The notes under the pieces: generated by a model | What the model was told of the DNA's origin: nothing | What the model saw: the letters and a program-made list of their open reading frames with translations, nothing else | Databases searched by the model: none | Made by a program: the position numbers and the translations under genes | Origin: Rhodospirillales bacterium | GTDB lineage: Bacteria; Pseudomonadota; Alphaproteobacteria; Rhodospirillales; JANQFP01 | Direction: 5' to 3' | NCBI GenBank assembly: GCA_028277795.1 | Contig: JANQFP010000204.1 | Span: 1-32,252, forward strand | DNA length: 32,252 bases | In this document: positions 8,258-17,699 of the stretch, piece after piece | Numbering within the stretch: the stretch's first letter is position 1 | Layout: each line of letters opens with the position of its first letter

Positions 8258-10180
8258 ATGCCCGATCGATACGAGGAGGCGTACACCCGTTCCATTGACG
8301 ATCCCGATGGGTTCTGGGGCGAGGTCGCGGAAGACATCACGTGGATCAAGAAGTGGGACAAGGTCCTCGACGATTCCAACACGCCGTTCTATCGCTGGTT
8401 CAGCGGCGGGGTCGTCAACACGTGCTACAACGCGGTCGACCGTCACGTGGAGGCGGGCCGCGGTGACCAGGCCGCGGTCATCTACGACAGCCCCATCACC
8501 GGCGGCACCATCCGCACCTACACCTATCGGGAGCTGCAGGACCTAGTGGCGCGGTTCGCCGGCGTGCTGGCCGGCGCCGGCGTGGCCAAGGGCGACCGCG
8601 TGATCGTCTACATGCCCATGATACCGGAGGCGGTCATCGCCATGCTGGCGTGCGCCCGCATTGGTGCCGTCCACTCCGTGGTGTTCGGCGGCTTCGCGTC
8701 CAACGAGCTGGCGGTGCGCATCAACGACGCCCAGCCAAAGGTCATCGTCTCCGCCTCGTGCGGCATCGAGCCGGGCCGGGTCATTCCGTACAAGCCGCTG
8801 CTCGACGGCGCCATCGACATGGCCGAGGCCAAGCCCGAGAAAACAGTCATCGTGCAGCGGCCGGAAGCACCCTGCGAGCTGACCGCCGGGCGCGACCTGG
8901 ACTGGGCCGAGGCCATGGCGTCCGCCCAGCCCCACGACTGCGTGCCGGTGGAGGCCACCGATCCGCTCTATATTCTTTATACGTCGGGCACCACCGGCAT
9001 TCCCAAGGGCGTGGTTCGCGACAACGGCGGCCACATGGTGGCGCTCAAGTGGACCATGAAGAACATCTACAACGTCGAGCCGGGGGACGTGTACTGGGCC
9101 GCCTCCGACGTCGGCTGGGTGGTCGGCCATTCTTACATCGTCTACGGGCCGCTGCTGCACGGCTGCACGACCATCGTCTACGAGGGCAAGCCGGTGGGGA
9201 CGCCAGACGCCGGCGCTTTCTGGCGGGTCATCTCCCAGCACAAGGTCAAGGTGCTGTTCACCGCGCCGACGGCGTTCCGCGCCATCAAGCGCGACGACCC
9301 CGACGGCAAGCTCATCGGCGATTATGACCTGTCGGGCTTCCAGGCCCTGTACCTGGCCGGCGAGCGCACCGACCCAGACACCCTGGAGTGGGCGCAGACC
9401 AAGCTCGACCGCCCGGTCATCGACCACTGGTGGCAGACCGAGACCGGCTGGGCCATCGCCGCCAACTGCATGGGCCTGCACCCCTATCCGGTCAAGCCGG
9501 GCTCGCCGACCAAGGCGGCGCCGGGCTGGGACCTGCGCGTGCTCAACGACGAGAACGAGGAAGTGCCGCGGGGCGACATCGGCGCCATCTGCGTCAAGCT
9601 GCCGCTGCCACCGGGGACTTTGCCGACCCTGTGGAACAACGACGAACGCTACGTCGAGTCCTACCTGGACGAGTTCCCCGGCTACTACATGACCGCCGAT
9701 GCCGGCTTCATGGACGACGACGGCTACGTCTACATCATGGCCCGCACCGACGACATCATCAACGTGGCCGGGCACAGGCTGTCCACGGGTGGCATGGAGG
9801 AGGTGCTGGCGCGCCATCCCGACGTGGCCGAATGCGCGGTCATCGGCGTTGCCGACCAGCTCAAGGGGCAGCTCCCGGTGGGCTTCATCTGTCTCAAGGC
9901 CGGCGTCACCAAGTCCAACGACGAGATCATCTCCGACGTGGTGCGCATGGTGCGCGACCAGATCGGTGCCGTCGCCGCCTTCAAGCAGGCGGTGGTGGTG
10001 GAGCGCCTGCCCAAGACCCGGTCGGGCAAGATCCTGCGCGGAACCATGCAGAAGATTGCCGACAACCAGGACTACAAGACGCCGGCGACCATCGACGATC
10101 CTGCCATCCTGCCGGAGATCGAAGATGCGTTGGAGACCATCGGCTATGCCAAGGCGCGCGCCCAAGCTGCGGCCAGCTAG
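8258..10180 (+). CDS. prpE: Propionyl-CoA synthetase (propionate-CoA ligase)
   Basis: PrpE activates propionate to propionyl-CoA through a propionyl-adenylate. The 640-residue product begins MPDRYEEAYTRSIDDPDGFW, and the N-terminal region contains WFSGGVVNTCYNAVDRHVE, both typical of PrpE rather than acetyl-CoA synthetase. Motifs in order are RIGAVHSVVFGGFA, ILYTSGTTGIPKGVVRDNGG, HWWQTETGWAI, ARTDDIINVAGHRLSTGGM and the C-terminal KTRSGKILRGTMQ, whose lysine is the regulatory acylation site in relatives. The start is placed at 8258 because the conserved N-terminus begins there. The next two genes follow on the same strand after 90 and 6 bases and may form one transcript. No methylcitrate-cycle or propionyl-CoA carboxylase genes are seen in the window. 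Confidence 0.93.
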   Translation: MPDRYEEAYTRSIDDPDGFWGEVAEDITWIKKWDKVLDDSNTPFYRWFSGGVVNTCYNAVDRHVEAGRGDQAAVIYDSPITGGTIRTYTYRELQDLVARFAGVLAGAGVAKGDRVIVYMPMIPEAVIAMLACARIGAVHSVVFGGFASNELAVRINDAQPKVIVSASCGIEPGRVIPYKPLLDGAIDMAEAKPEKTVIVQRPEAPCELTAGRDLDWAEAMASAQPHDCVPVEATDPLYILYTSGTTGIPKGVVRDNGGHMVALKWTMKNIYNVEPGDVYWAASDVGWVVGHSYIVYGPLLHGCTTIVYEGKPVGTPDAGAFWRVISQHKVKVLFTAPTAFRAIKRDDPDGKLIGDYDLSGFQALYLAGERTDPDTLEWAQTKLDRPVIDHWWQTETGWAIAANCMGLHPYPVKPGSPTKAAPGWDLRVLNDENEEVPRGDIGAICVKLPLPPGTLPTLWNNDERYVESYLDEFPGYYMTADAGFMDDDGYVYIMARTDDIINVAGHRLSTGGMEEVLARHPDVAECAVIGVADQLKGQLPVGFICLKAGVTKSNDEIISDVVRMVRDQIGAVAAFKQAVVVERLPKTRSGKILRGTMQKIADNQDYKTPATIDDPAILPEIEDALETIGYAKARAQAAAS

Positions 10181-10270
10181 GGCAGGCACCGCCGTGACGG
10201 CGGACGACAGGGTCGGGCCACGGGCCCGTCCCTCCGCCGCCGGCCGGCCGCGGGCACGGAGATAACGACC

Positions 10271-10588
10271 ATGCAAGGGCGGGCCAAGCGGCGGCTGGAG
10301 ACCTTCTCCTACCTGCCACCCATGGACGCCGGGCGGGTCCGGCAGCAGGTGCGCTACATGGTGCGCCAGGGCTGGGCCCCCATCATCGAGCACGCGGACC
10401 CGGCCAGCGCGCACGACGACTACTGGCTCAAGTGGAAGGTGGCCATGGTCGGCGAGACCGACGCGGACGTGGTGATGAAGGAGGCTTGGGCCTGCTACCG
10501 GGCCCATCCGCGCCACCACGTGCGCATCGTCGGCTACGACCTCAAGCGCGCCACCCGTGGCGCCATGGTCCTCGCCTACCGCGGCTGA
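10271..10588 (+). CDS. Orphan RuBisCO small-subunit-like protein (form IA-like)
   Basis: The 105-residue product resembles the RuBisCO small subunit (CbbS/RbcS) over its whole length. It opens with ETFSYLPPMDA, continues with VRQQVRYMVRQGWAPIIEH, then YWLKWK, GETDADVVMKEAWAC and HHVRIVGYD, and ends AMVLAYRG, closest to my recollection of proteobacterial form IA subunits. Two normally strong motifs are altered: the expected WKLPMFG reads WKVAMVG, and the expected DN..Q after VGYD reads DLKRAT. No large subunit gene, activase or carboxysome gene is in the window. It sits between prpE and an aldehyde dehydrogenase. GGAG lies about 9 bases before the ATG. It may be a real CbbS for a CbbL elsewhere, or a paralogue with another role; the changed interface motifs make the second plausible. 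Confidence 0.82.
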   Translation: MQGRAKRRLETFSYLPPMDAGRVRQQVRYMVRQGWAPIIEHADPASAHDDYWLKWKVAMVGETDADVVMKEAWACYRAHPRHHVRIVGYDLKRATRGAMVLAYRG

Positions 10589-10594
10589 CGCCGC

Positions 10595-12097
10595 GTGGAC
10601 ATCGAGACCCTTTTCAGCACCCTGGGCGTGGCCCCCGACCTGGCGGTCGACGGCGACCTCGACGTCACGTCACCCATCGACGGGGCCGCGATGGCGCGGG
10701 TCCGGACGGCGTCGGCCGACGACGTGGATGCCGCCGTGGCCCGGGCCGCCGCCGCCTTCGCCGACTGGCGTCGGGTGCCGGCGCCCCGGCGCGGCGAGCT
10801 GGTGCGGCTGTTCGCCGAGGTGCTGCGGGCCCACAAGGAGCCGCTGGGCCGCCTGGTCACCGTCGAGTGCGGCAAGATCCTCGAGGAGGGCCGCGGCGAG
10901 GTCCAGGAGATGATCGACGTCTGCGACTTCGCCGTCGGCCTGTCGCGCCAGCTCCACGGGCTCACCATCGCCTCGGAGCGGCCCGGCCACCGGATGATGG
11001 AGACCTGGCATCCCCTCGGCCCCGTCGGCGTCATCACCGCTTTCAACTTCCCGGTCGCCGTGTGGGCTTGGAACTTCGCCCTCGCGCTGGTGTGCGGCGA
11101 CCCGGTGGTGTGGAAGCCGTCCGACAAGACGCCGGTGACCGCGCTGGCCTGCCGCGCCCTGTTCGCCCGCGCCTGTGAACGGTTCGGGGACGCCCCCGCC
11201 GGCCTGCTGGAGGTGGTGCCCGGCGGCCGCGAGGCGGGCGAGCGCCTGGCCGACGACCGCCGCCTGCCGCTGATCAGCGCCACCGGGAGCTGCCGCATGG
11301 GACGCGCCCTGGCGCCACGGGTGGCGGCCCGCTTCGGGCGCACCATCCTGGAACTGGGCGGCAACAACGCCATGATCGTAGCGCCGTCGGCCGACCTGGC
11401 GCTGGCGGTGAGGGCCATCGTGTTCGCCGCCGTGGGCACGGCCGGACAGCGCTGCACCTCGCTCAGGCGCCTGATCGTGCACGACTCCCTCTACGATGCG
11501 CTGGTGGAGCGATTGCGGCAGGCGTACGCATCGCTGGCCGTCGGCGATCCCCTGGATCCGGCCACCCTGGTCGGCCCTCTGATCGACGGCCGGGCCAGGG
11601 AGGCCATGACCGACGCCCTGGCCGCCGCCACCGCCGACGGCGGCACCGTGTTCGGCGGCGAGCGGGTCCTGGAGACCCGAGCCCCCGACGCCTGGTACGT
11701 GCGGCCGGCCCTGGTCGAGATGCCGGCACAGACGGCCATCGTCCGCGAGGAGACCTTCGCGCCGATCCTTTACGTGCTGCGCTACCACGACTTCGACCAG
11801 GCGGTGGCGCTTCACAACGATGTCTCCCAGGGCCTGGCGTCGTCGGTGTTCACCAACGACGTCCGCGAGGCCGAGCGGTTCCTGTCGGCCGAGGGCAGCG
11901 ACTGTGGCATCGCCAACGTCAACATCGGCCCCAGCGGCGCCGAGATCGGCGGCGCCTTCGGCGGCGAGAAGGACACCGGCGGCGGCCGCGAATCGGGATC
12001 CGACGCCTGGAAGGCCTACATGCGCCGCGCCACCAACACCATCAACTACTCGGGCGACCTGCCCCTGGCCCAGGGCATCCGCTTCGGCGACGAGTGA
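10595..12097 (+). CDS. ALDH7-type aldehyde dehydrogenase (L-aminoadipate-semialdehyde / piperideine-6-carboxylate dehydrogenase)
   Basis: This is an NAD(P)-dependent aldehyde dehydrogenase of 500 residues. The active-site Glu253 is in ILELGGNNAMIV and the nucleophile Cys287 in GTAGQRCTSLRR. The C-terminal block GAEIGGAFGGEKDTGGGRES and the ending ATNTINYSGDLPLAQGI are distinctive of the ALDH7 (antiquitin, AmaB, Pcd) family, which oxidises alpha-aminoadipate semialdehyde in lysine or pipecolate breakdown. No other lysine-degradation gene is nearby, so the substrate here is inferred. The start is a GTG two codons after the TGA of the RuBisCO-like gene and in the same reading frame. No good ribosome binding site precedes it, so reinitiation by the upstream ribosomes is likely. 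Confidence 0.9.
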   Translation: MDIETLFSTLGVAPDLAVDGDLDVTSPIDGAAMARVRTASADDVDAAVARAAAAFADWRRVPAPRRGELVRLFAEVLRAHKEPLGRLVTVECGKILEEGRGEVQEMIDVCDFAVGLSRQLHGLTIASERPGHRMMETWHPLGPVGVITAFNFPVAVWAWNFALALVCGDPVVWKPSDKTPVTALACRALFARACERFGDAPAGLLEVVPGGREAGERLADDRRLPLISATGSCRMGRALAPRVAARFGRTILELGGNNAMIVAPSADLALAVRAIVFAAVGTAGQRCTSLRRLIVHDSLYDALVERLRQAYASLAVGDPLDPATLVGPLIDGRAREAMTDALAAATADGGTVFGGERVLETRAPDAWYVRPALVEMPAQTAIVREETFAPILYVLRYHDFDQAVALHNDVSQGLASSVFTNDVREAERFLSAEGSDCGIANVNIGPSGAEIGGAFGGEKDTGGGRESGSDAWKAYMRRATNTINYSGDLPLAQGIRFGDE

Positions 12098-12127
12098 TCC
12101 GGGCGCGAGGTCCCCCCGGACGATCAC
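12094..12127 (+). terminator. Nested hairpin at the aldehyde dehydrogenase stop codon
   Basis: Outer arms GTGAT (12094-12098) and ATCAC (12123-12127) enclose inner arms CCGGG and CCCGG (12099-12103 and 12115-12119). The structure begins in the last codons of the dehydrogenase gene. No T-run follows. Confidence 0.35.
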
Positions 12128-12611
12128 AACCTTGCCGCGAGGGTGGGCGCCATTGGACCAGCAGCACTGCCGGTGGCCGGGCTGACCCCGCCAACACCCT
12201 GCGGCGTCGGCCCGGCCGGCCGAGTCGGCCCCTGCGCGGCGTCGGCGGGGGGGCGAATCCACCCTCCGGCCCCCGACTCTCGCGCGCGCAGCACCCGAAA
12301 TCGCTCCGCGACCCCGCCTTCGAGCGGTCAAATCTTCGTAACAATCTGAAAACATTTGTGAATTCAAGGGGCTTTGTGCAGGTGCTAACATGCGCCGGTT
12401 GAAAGCTCAGGGTGAGTCACAAAAAAACCATGAAAACAACAAGTTGCGATTCGAGCCGGCATCCAGCGCGCGGCCGAATTTCCCCCCTGAAACGTTCCGC
12501 CGCGGGATCACGCGGCGCCGTTTCGTCGGTGGGGACGCGCTTGACACCTCGGGAGGCGGACGTATCACTGCACGCCAACGACCTTCGCCACAACCAGAGC
12601 GAGGCCTTCCA
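12128..12611. other. Non-coding gap before the fatty acid synthesis cluster
   Basis: About 480 bases with no credible gene. The left part (to about 12320) is very GC-rich and the right part (about 12328-12450) is clearly AT-rich. It contains runs such as CACAAAAAAACC, as expected of a regulatory region. One open frame from GTG 12412 ends in an ATGA overlap with fabD, but its residue content looks random. The best promoter candidate lies at 12541-12568. Confidence 0.5.
12541..12568 (+). promoter_or_regulatory. Promoter candidate for the fabD cluster
   Basis: A perfect -35 hexamer TTGACA (12541-12546) is followed after 16 bases by TATCAC (12563-12568, 4/6). Transcription would start near 12575, about 37 bases before the fabD ATG. 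This is the best match to a housekeeping promoter in the gap. Confidence 0.5.
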
Positions 12612-13559
12612 ATGACGAAAGCCTTCATCTTTCCCGGTCAGGGATCCCAGCACGTCGGCATGGGCCAGGAGCTGGCCGCGGCCTTCCCCGCGGCGCGCCA
12701 GGTCTTCGACGAAGTGGACGACGCCCTCGACCAGGATTTGTCCCAGCTCATGTTCGAGGGGCCTGAGGACGAGTTGACATTGACCGAGAATGCCCAGCCG
12801 GCCCTGATGGCGGTCAGCATGGCCGTCGTGCGGGTTCTGAAAGAGGAAGGCGGGTACGACGTCACCAAGGAATGCAGTTACGTGGCCGGCCACTCCCTCG
12901 GCGAGTATTCGGCGCTGGCCGCCGCCGGCACCTTCAGCCTCGGCGATGCGGCCCGCCTGCTCAAGGTCCGCGGCCGCGCCATGCAGCGCGCGGTGCCGGT
13001 GGGCAAGGGCGCCATGGCGGCCCTGCTCGGCCTCAATCTGGACGACGCCCGCGCCATCGCCGACGAGGCGGCGGTGGACGGCGAGATCTGCGAGACGGCG
13101 AACGACAACGCGCCGGGCCAGGTGGTGCTCAGCGGCACCCACGGGGCCATCGAGCGCGCGTTCGGCATCGCGTCCGACCGGGGTGCCCGGCGCAGCGTCA
13201 TGCTGCCGGTGAGCGCCCCGTTCCATTGCGCCTTGATGGCGCCCGCCGCCGACGTCATGGCCGAGGCCCTGAGCGCGGTGGAGATGCGGCCGCCCGCGGT
13301 GCCCCTGATCGCCAACGTGACGGCGCAGCCGGAGACCGATCCGGCGACCATTCGCCGTCTGCTGGTCGAGCAGGTCACCGGCATGGTGCGCTGGCGCCAG
13401 AGCGTCGAGTTTCTCAAGTCCCGCGGGATCGCATCCTTCTTCGAGGTCGGGGCCGGCAAGGTCCTGACCGGCTTGGTCAAGCGGATCGAGCGGTCCCTCG
13501 GCGGCACCGCCATCGGCACGCCCGCCGACATCGAAGCGTTCCTCGCGGCCCGGGCCTGA
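12612..13559 (+). CDS. fabD: Malonyl-CoA:ACP transacylase
   Basis: FabD moves the malonyl group from coenzyme A to acyl carrier protein, feeding fatty acid elongation. The 315-residue product starts MTKAFIFPGQGSQ and carries the nucleophile Ser95 in GHSLGEYSA, the substrate-binding Gln of GQGSQ, and the catalytic His in SAPFHCALM. The ATG at 12612 is preferred over an in-frame ATG 222 bases upstream because it matches the universal N-terminus and has a GAGCGAGG site before it. It heads a cluster with fabG, acpP, fabF and mltG, the usual alphaproteobacterial order. Confidence 0.96.
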   Translation: MTKAFIFPGQGSQHVGMGQELAAAFPAARQVFDEVDDALDQDLSQLMFEGPEDELTLTENAQPALMAVSMAVVRVLKEEGGYDVTKECSYVAGHSLGEYSALAAAGTFSLGDAARLLKVRGRAMQRAVPVGKGAMAALLGLNLDDARAIADEAAVDGEICETANDNAPGQVVLSGTHGAIERAFGIASDRGARRSVMLPVSAPFHCALMAPAADVMAEALSAVEMRPPAVPLIANVTAQPETDPATIRRLLVEQVTGMVRWRQSVEFLKSRGIASFFEVGAGKVLTGLVKRIERSLGGTAIGTPADIEAFLAARA

Positions 13560-13597
13560 GGGTGAGGGCCCTTCGGGGTCCCTCCGGGCCGCCGGCC

Positions 13598-14335
13598 ATG
13601 TTCGATCTGGACGAGCGCGGCGCCCTGGTCACCGGGGCGTCGGGCGCCATTGGCGCCGCCATCGCGCGGACCCTGCACGGCCAGGGTGCCGCCGTGGCCC
13701 TCTCGGGGACGCGCACGGACGCCCTCGAGACGCTGGCCACGGAGTTGGGGGACCGGGTACACGTGGTTCCCGGCGACCTGTCCGCCGACGATGGCGCGGC
13801 CGCGGTGGCCGCTGCCGCCGAGAGCGCCCTCGGCGGCGTCGACGTTCTGGTCAACAACGCCGGGCTGACCCGCGACACGCTGGCCTTGAGGATGAAGGAC
13901 GAGGACTGGCAGACGGTGCTGGACGTCAACCTGACCGCCGCATTCCGCCTCATCCGTGCCTGTCTGCGCGGCATGATGAAGGCGCGCTGGGGCCGCGTGG
14001 TCAACATCACGTCGGTGATCGGCGTCACCGGCAACCCGGGGCAGGCCAACTACGCCGCGTCCAAGGCCGGTATGATCGGCATGACCAAGGCCCTGGCCCG
14101 GGAGGTGGCGTCCCGGGGCATCACCGTCAACTGCGTGGCCCCGGGTTTCATCGACACGCCGATGACCGCCGACCTGGGCGACGATCAGCGCCAGGGCCTG
14201 CTCGCCAACATCCCGGCGGAGCGCCTCGGCACCGCCGACGACGTCGCGGCGGCGGTGGCGTACCTGGCCGCCGACGAGGCCGCCTATGTCACCGGCCATA
14301 CCCTCCACGTCAACGGAGGGTTGGCCATGGTCTGA
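13598..14335 (+). CDS. fabG: 3-oxoacyl-ACP reductase
   Basis: FabG is the NADPH-dependent reductase of the elongation cycle. The 245-residue product is a short-chain dehydrogenase/reductase with the cofactor motif TGASGAIG (residues 12-19), NNAG (86-89), and the catalytic Ser139, Tyr152 and Lys156 in ITSVIG and NYAASKAG. The ending TLHVNGGLAMV is typical of FabG. An in-frame GTG at 13562 is possible, but the ATG at 13598 fits the family N-terminus. No strong ribosome site is visible before it; the gene begins 38 bases after fabD. Confidence 0.95.
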   Translation: MFDLDERGALVTGASGAIGAAIARTLHGQGAAVALSGTRTDALETLATELGDRVHVVPGDLSADDGAAAVAAAAESALGGVDVLVNNAGLTRDTLALRMKDEDWQTVLDVNLTAAFRLIRACLRGMMKARWGRVVNITSVIGVTGNPGQANYAASKAGMIGMTKALAREVASRGITVNCVAPGFIDTPMTADLGDDQRQGLLANIPAERLGTADDVAAAVAYLAADEAAYVTGHTLHVNGGLAMV

Positions 14336-14421
14336 CCGCCCGCGCCGGCATCCGCCGCGGGGCGGAACGGACCCGACCCATTCAAGACCGTCAATAACAT
14401 CTGGACCAAGGATACGAAACC

Positions 14422-14658
14422 ATGAGTGATGTTGCGGATCGCGTTAAGAAAATCGTCATTGAGCACCTCGGGGTCGAGGAGGCTAAGGTGGTCGAGAACG
14501 CCAGCTTCATCGACGACCTGGGCGCCGACAGCCTCGATACGGTCGAGTTGGTGATGGCGTTCGAGGAGGAGTTCGGGGTCGAGATTCCCGACGACGCCGC
14601 CGAGAAGATCCTGACCATCAAGGACGCCGTCGACTTCATTAAGACCACGGGCGCCTGA
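14422..14658 (+). CDS. acpP: Acyl carrier protein
   Basis: This is the 78-residue carrier of growing fatty acyl chains. Ser37 in [11 protein letters not shown] is the attachment site of the phosphopantetheine arm, and the protein is strongly acidic with the usual four-helix pattern. AAGGA lies about 10 bases before the ATG. Acyl-ACP made by this cluster is also the acyl donor for the LuxI AHL synthase encoded at 21170-21811. Confidence 0.97.
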   Translation: MSDVADRVKKIVIEHLGVEEAKVVENASFIDDLGADSLDTVELVMAFEEEFGVEIPDDAAEKILTIKDAVDFIKTTGA

Positions 14659-14741
14659 ACCGGAACCTCTGAACGACGCGGCGCGCAGACCCGATCGCTC
14701 GGCCTCCGGGCAGCGCGGCCGCCAATGCAACAGGAAACATC

Positions 14742-16000
<1,259 letters not shown>

Positions 16001-16004
<4 letters not shown>

Positions 16005-16996
16005 TCCGGCGAGGCGGCCTCGGCCGCCTCGTCGTCATCCTTCTTGTCGTGGCCGCCCCCCTGGCGGCGGTCACCGGTTGGGGATACGCCCGCTACGTCG
16101 CCCCCGGCCCCCTGGCGGAGCCGGCCACCGTGGTCGTGCCCCGCGGCGCCGGCCTGACGGCCATCGCCGAGCGCCTGGCGGACGCCGGCGTGGTGGCCGA
16201 CCCCCTGATCTTCCGCCTGGGTGCCCGCGTCGACGGCGCCGCCCGGGCCCTGCGGGCCGGCGAGTACGCCTTCCCCGCGCGCATCAGCGCCCGCGAGGCC
16301 GTGGCCCTGCTGCGCAGCGGCCGCACGGTGGTGCGCCGGCTCACCGTGGCCGAGGGCCTGTCCACGGCCCAGGTGCTGGAACGGATCGCCGGTGCGGCCG
16401 GCCTGGAGGGGCTGCCCGGTCCCCCGCCCCCCGAGGGCGCCCTGTTGCCCGAGACCTATCACTACGCGTTCGGCGACGACCGGGCCGACATGGTGACCCG
16501 CATGCGGCGGGCCATGGCCGAGACCGTCGCCGAGCTGTGGCCCGGGCGGGCCGCCGGCCTGCCTCTGGCCGATGCCGCCGAGGCCGTGACCCTGGCCTCG
16601 CTGGTGGAGAAGGAGACGGCGGTGCCGGAGGAGCGGTCGCGCATCGCCGCCGTGTTCCTCAACCGCCTCCGCAAGGGCATGCGGCTGCAGTCGGACCCCA
16701 CCGTGGTCTACGCGCTCACCGGCGGCGCGGGGCCGCTGGAGCGTCCCCTCAGCCGCGCCGACCTGAAGACACCGTCGCCTTACAACACCTACCTGCACAA
16801 GGGCCTGCCGCCGGGGCCCATCTGCAACCCCGGCCGGGCGTCCCTGGCCGCCGTGCTCCACCCGGCGGACAGCGACGAGCTCTACTTCGTCGCCGACGGC
16901 AGCGGTGCCCACGCCTTCGCCCGCACCCTCAAGGAGCACAACCGCAACGTGGAGCGCCTGCGCCGCCTACAGCGCCGGATGCGGCAGCCGGAGTAG
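16001..16996 (+). CDS. mltG: Endolytic murein transglycosylase
   Basis: MltG cuts nascent peptidoglycan strands and is thought to end glycan elongation. The 331-residue product has a single N-terminal membrane anchor (about residues 8-28), a LysM-like region (about 40-105), and the catalytic YceG domain. That domain contains [30 protein letters not shown] with the catalytic glutamate, and [13 protein letters not shown] and [20 protein letters not shown]. The start codon overlaps the fabF stop codon in ATGA. A repeat element with inverted ends follows and may act as the cluster terminator. Confidence 0.95.
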
Positions 16997-17020
16997 GCCT
17001 TGCAAGGCTTACCGGTCGAT

Positions 17021-17118
17021 TGAAACGCAGAGGACGCGGGGGGCACGCGGAGGGCGCCGAGAAGGTGTCCGCGCCGCGTCGCGGCGCATTCCCTTTCCTC
17101 CGCGTTCTCCGCGTTGAA
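17021..17118. repeat. Palindromic intergenic repeat after mltG
   Basis: The left arm (17021-17053, TGAAACGCAG to CGCGGAGG) is partly complementary to the right arm (about 17095-17118, TCCTCCGCGTTCTCCGCG then TTGAA). A perfect small hairpin, GCGCCGC-GTC-GCGGCGC (17071-17087), lies in the middle. The left arm matches 2478-2510 at 30 of 33 bases. It probably belongs to a repeat family scattered between genes and could stop transcription from the fab cluster. Confidence 0.6.
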
Positions 17119-17127
17119 TATGCGGCG

Positions 17128-17451
17128 TCAGCGGGGTTCGCCGCGCGGGCGGCCCGGGGTCTGTTCCTTCAATCGGCCGCAGTGCTTGTGCCAGTTGACG
17201 CACTCGGAACAGCGGGTCCGTCGAAGCGACTGGCATTCCGACAGGGCCTCGCCCAGATCGAAGGTGATGCAGGACACGGACGATCGGTCGTGGTCGATCA
17301 CCACCCAGGCGTCACTGGCGCTGACCGCGCGTTCCACATGGGGGCCGCTAACTCTATTGCGAGAGCTCGGCGTGTAGTCGTTTGCGTCGTAGTTGGGTCT
17401 CGATGCGTGTTCGCGCAGCACGTTTTGTTCCTTTTCCTTACGTTGGCGCAT
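17128..17451 (-). CDS. Small cysteine-containing protein of unknown function
   Basis: The frame gives 107 residues from the ATG at 17451; a TTG at 17481 would add ten. The N-terminus is Lys/Glu/Arg-rich (MRQRKEKEQNVL), the middle contains DAWVVIDHDRSSVSCITFDL, and the C-terminal third has three cysteines in CSECVNWHKHCGR, a possible metal-binding or disulphide motif. I do not recognise the family. Support comes from its lower GC content than the flanking genes, its residue make-up, and an 18-bp palindrome 65 bases before the ATG, the same distance seen at two neighbouring genes. It is divergent from the XRE gene. Confidence 0.5.
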   Translation of the reverse strand: MRQRKEKEQNVLREHASRPNYDANDYTPSSRNRVSGPHVERAVSASDAWVVIDHDRSSVSCITFDLGEALSECQSLRRTRCSECVNWHKHCGRLKEQTPGRPRGEPR

Positions 17452-17516
17452 CCCGCATCTTTCATTTCGAAATGTGCTCAAGAATACATGCTAGTGCTTC
17501 GATCGGGTATGCGGTG

Positions 17517-17534
17517 CCCCCCAAAATTGGGGGG
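17517..17534 (-). promoter_or_regulatory. 18-bp palindrome 1 (lux-box-sized operator candidate)
   Basis: CCCCCCAAAATTGGGGGG has perfect 8-base arms. It lies 65 bases before the ATG of the small cysteine-containing gene on the minus strand. A TAGCAT hexamer follows 23 bases downstream on that strand. Two similar palindromes are at 17616-17633 and 18563-18580. Confidence 0.55.
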
Positions 17535-17615
17535 TTTACGCTCCGTCCACGGCCGCCGGTGGGGACCGGCGCCTCCGGGCCGCCGGCGGGAACCGTCAGA
17601 CCGGATGGCGCGGAG

Positions 17616-17633
17616 CCCCCAAGATTTAGGGGG
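17616..17633 (+). promoter_or_regulatory. 18-bp palindrome 2 (lux-box-sized operator candidate)
   Basis: CCCCCAAGATTTAGGGGG lies 66 bases before the ATG of the XRE gene. TACCAT (17658-17663) begins 25 bases after it, a fitting place for a -10 element if an activator bound the palindrome. Confidence 0.55.
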
Positions 17634-17699
17634 TGGGGCCGTCGGGCCGTGACGCACTACCATGCGTCTTCAGGCACCGGTTGAAATTCAGGAGGGGTC

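Noticed and set aside
8258..10180. Assignment as acetyl-CoA synthetase (acs)
   Set aside because: The N-terminal DPDGFW and WFSGGVVNTCYNAVDRH blocks fit propionyl-CoA synthetase better.
12412..12615. Possible leader peptide before fabD ending in an ATGA overlap
   Set aside because: No ribosome site, residue content looks random and the best promoter lies inside it.
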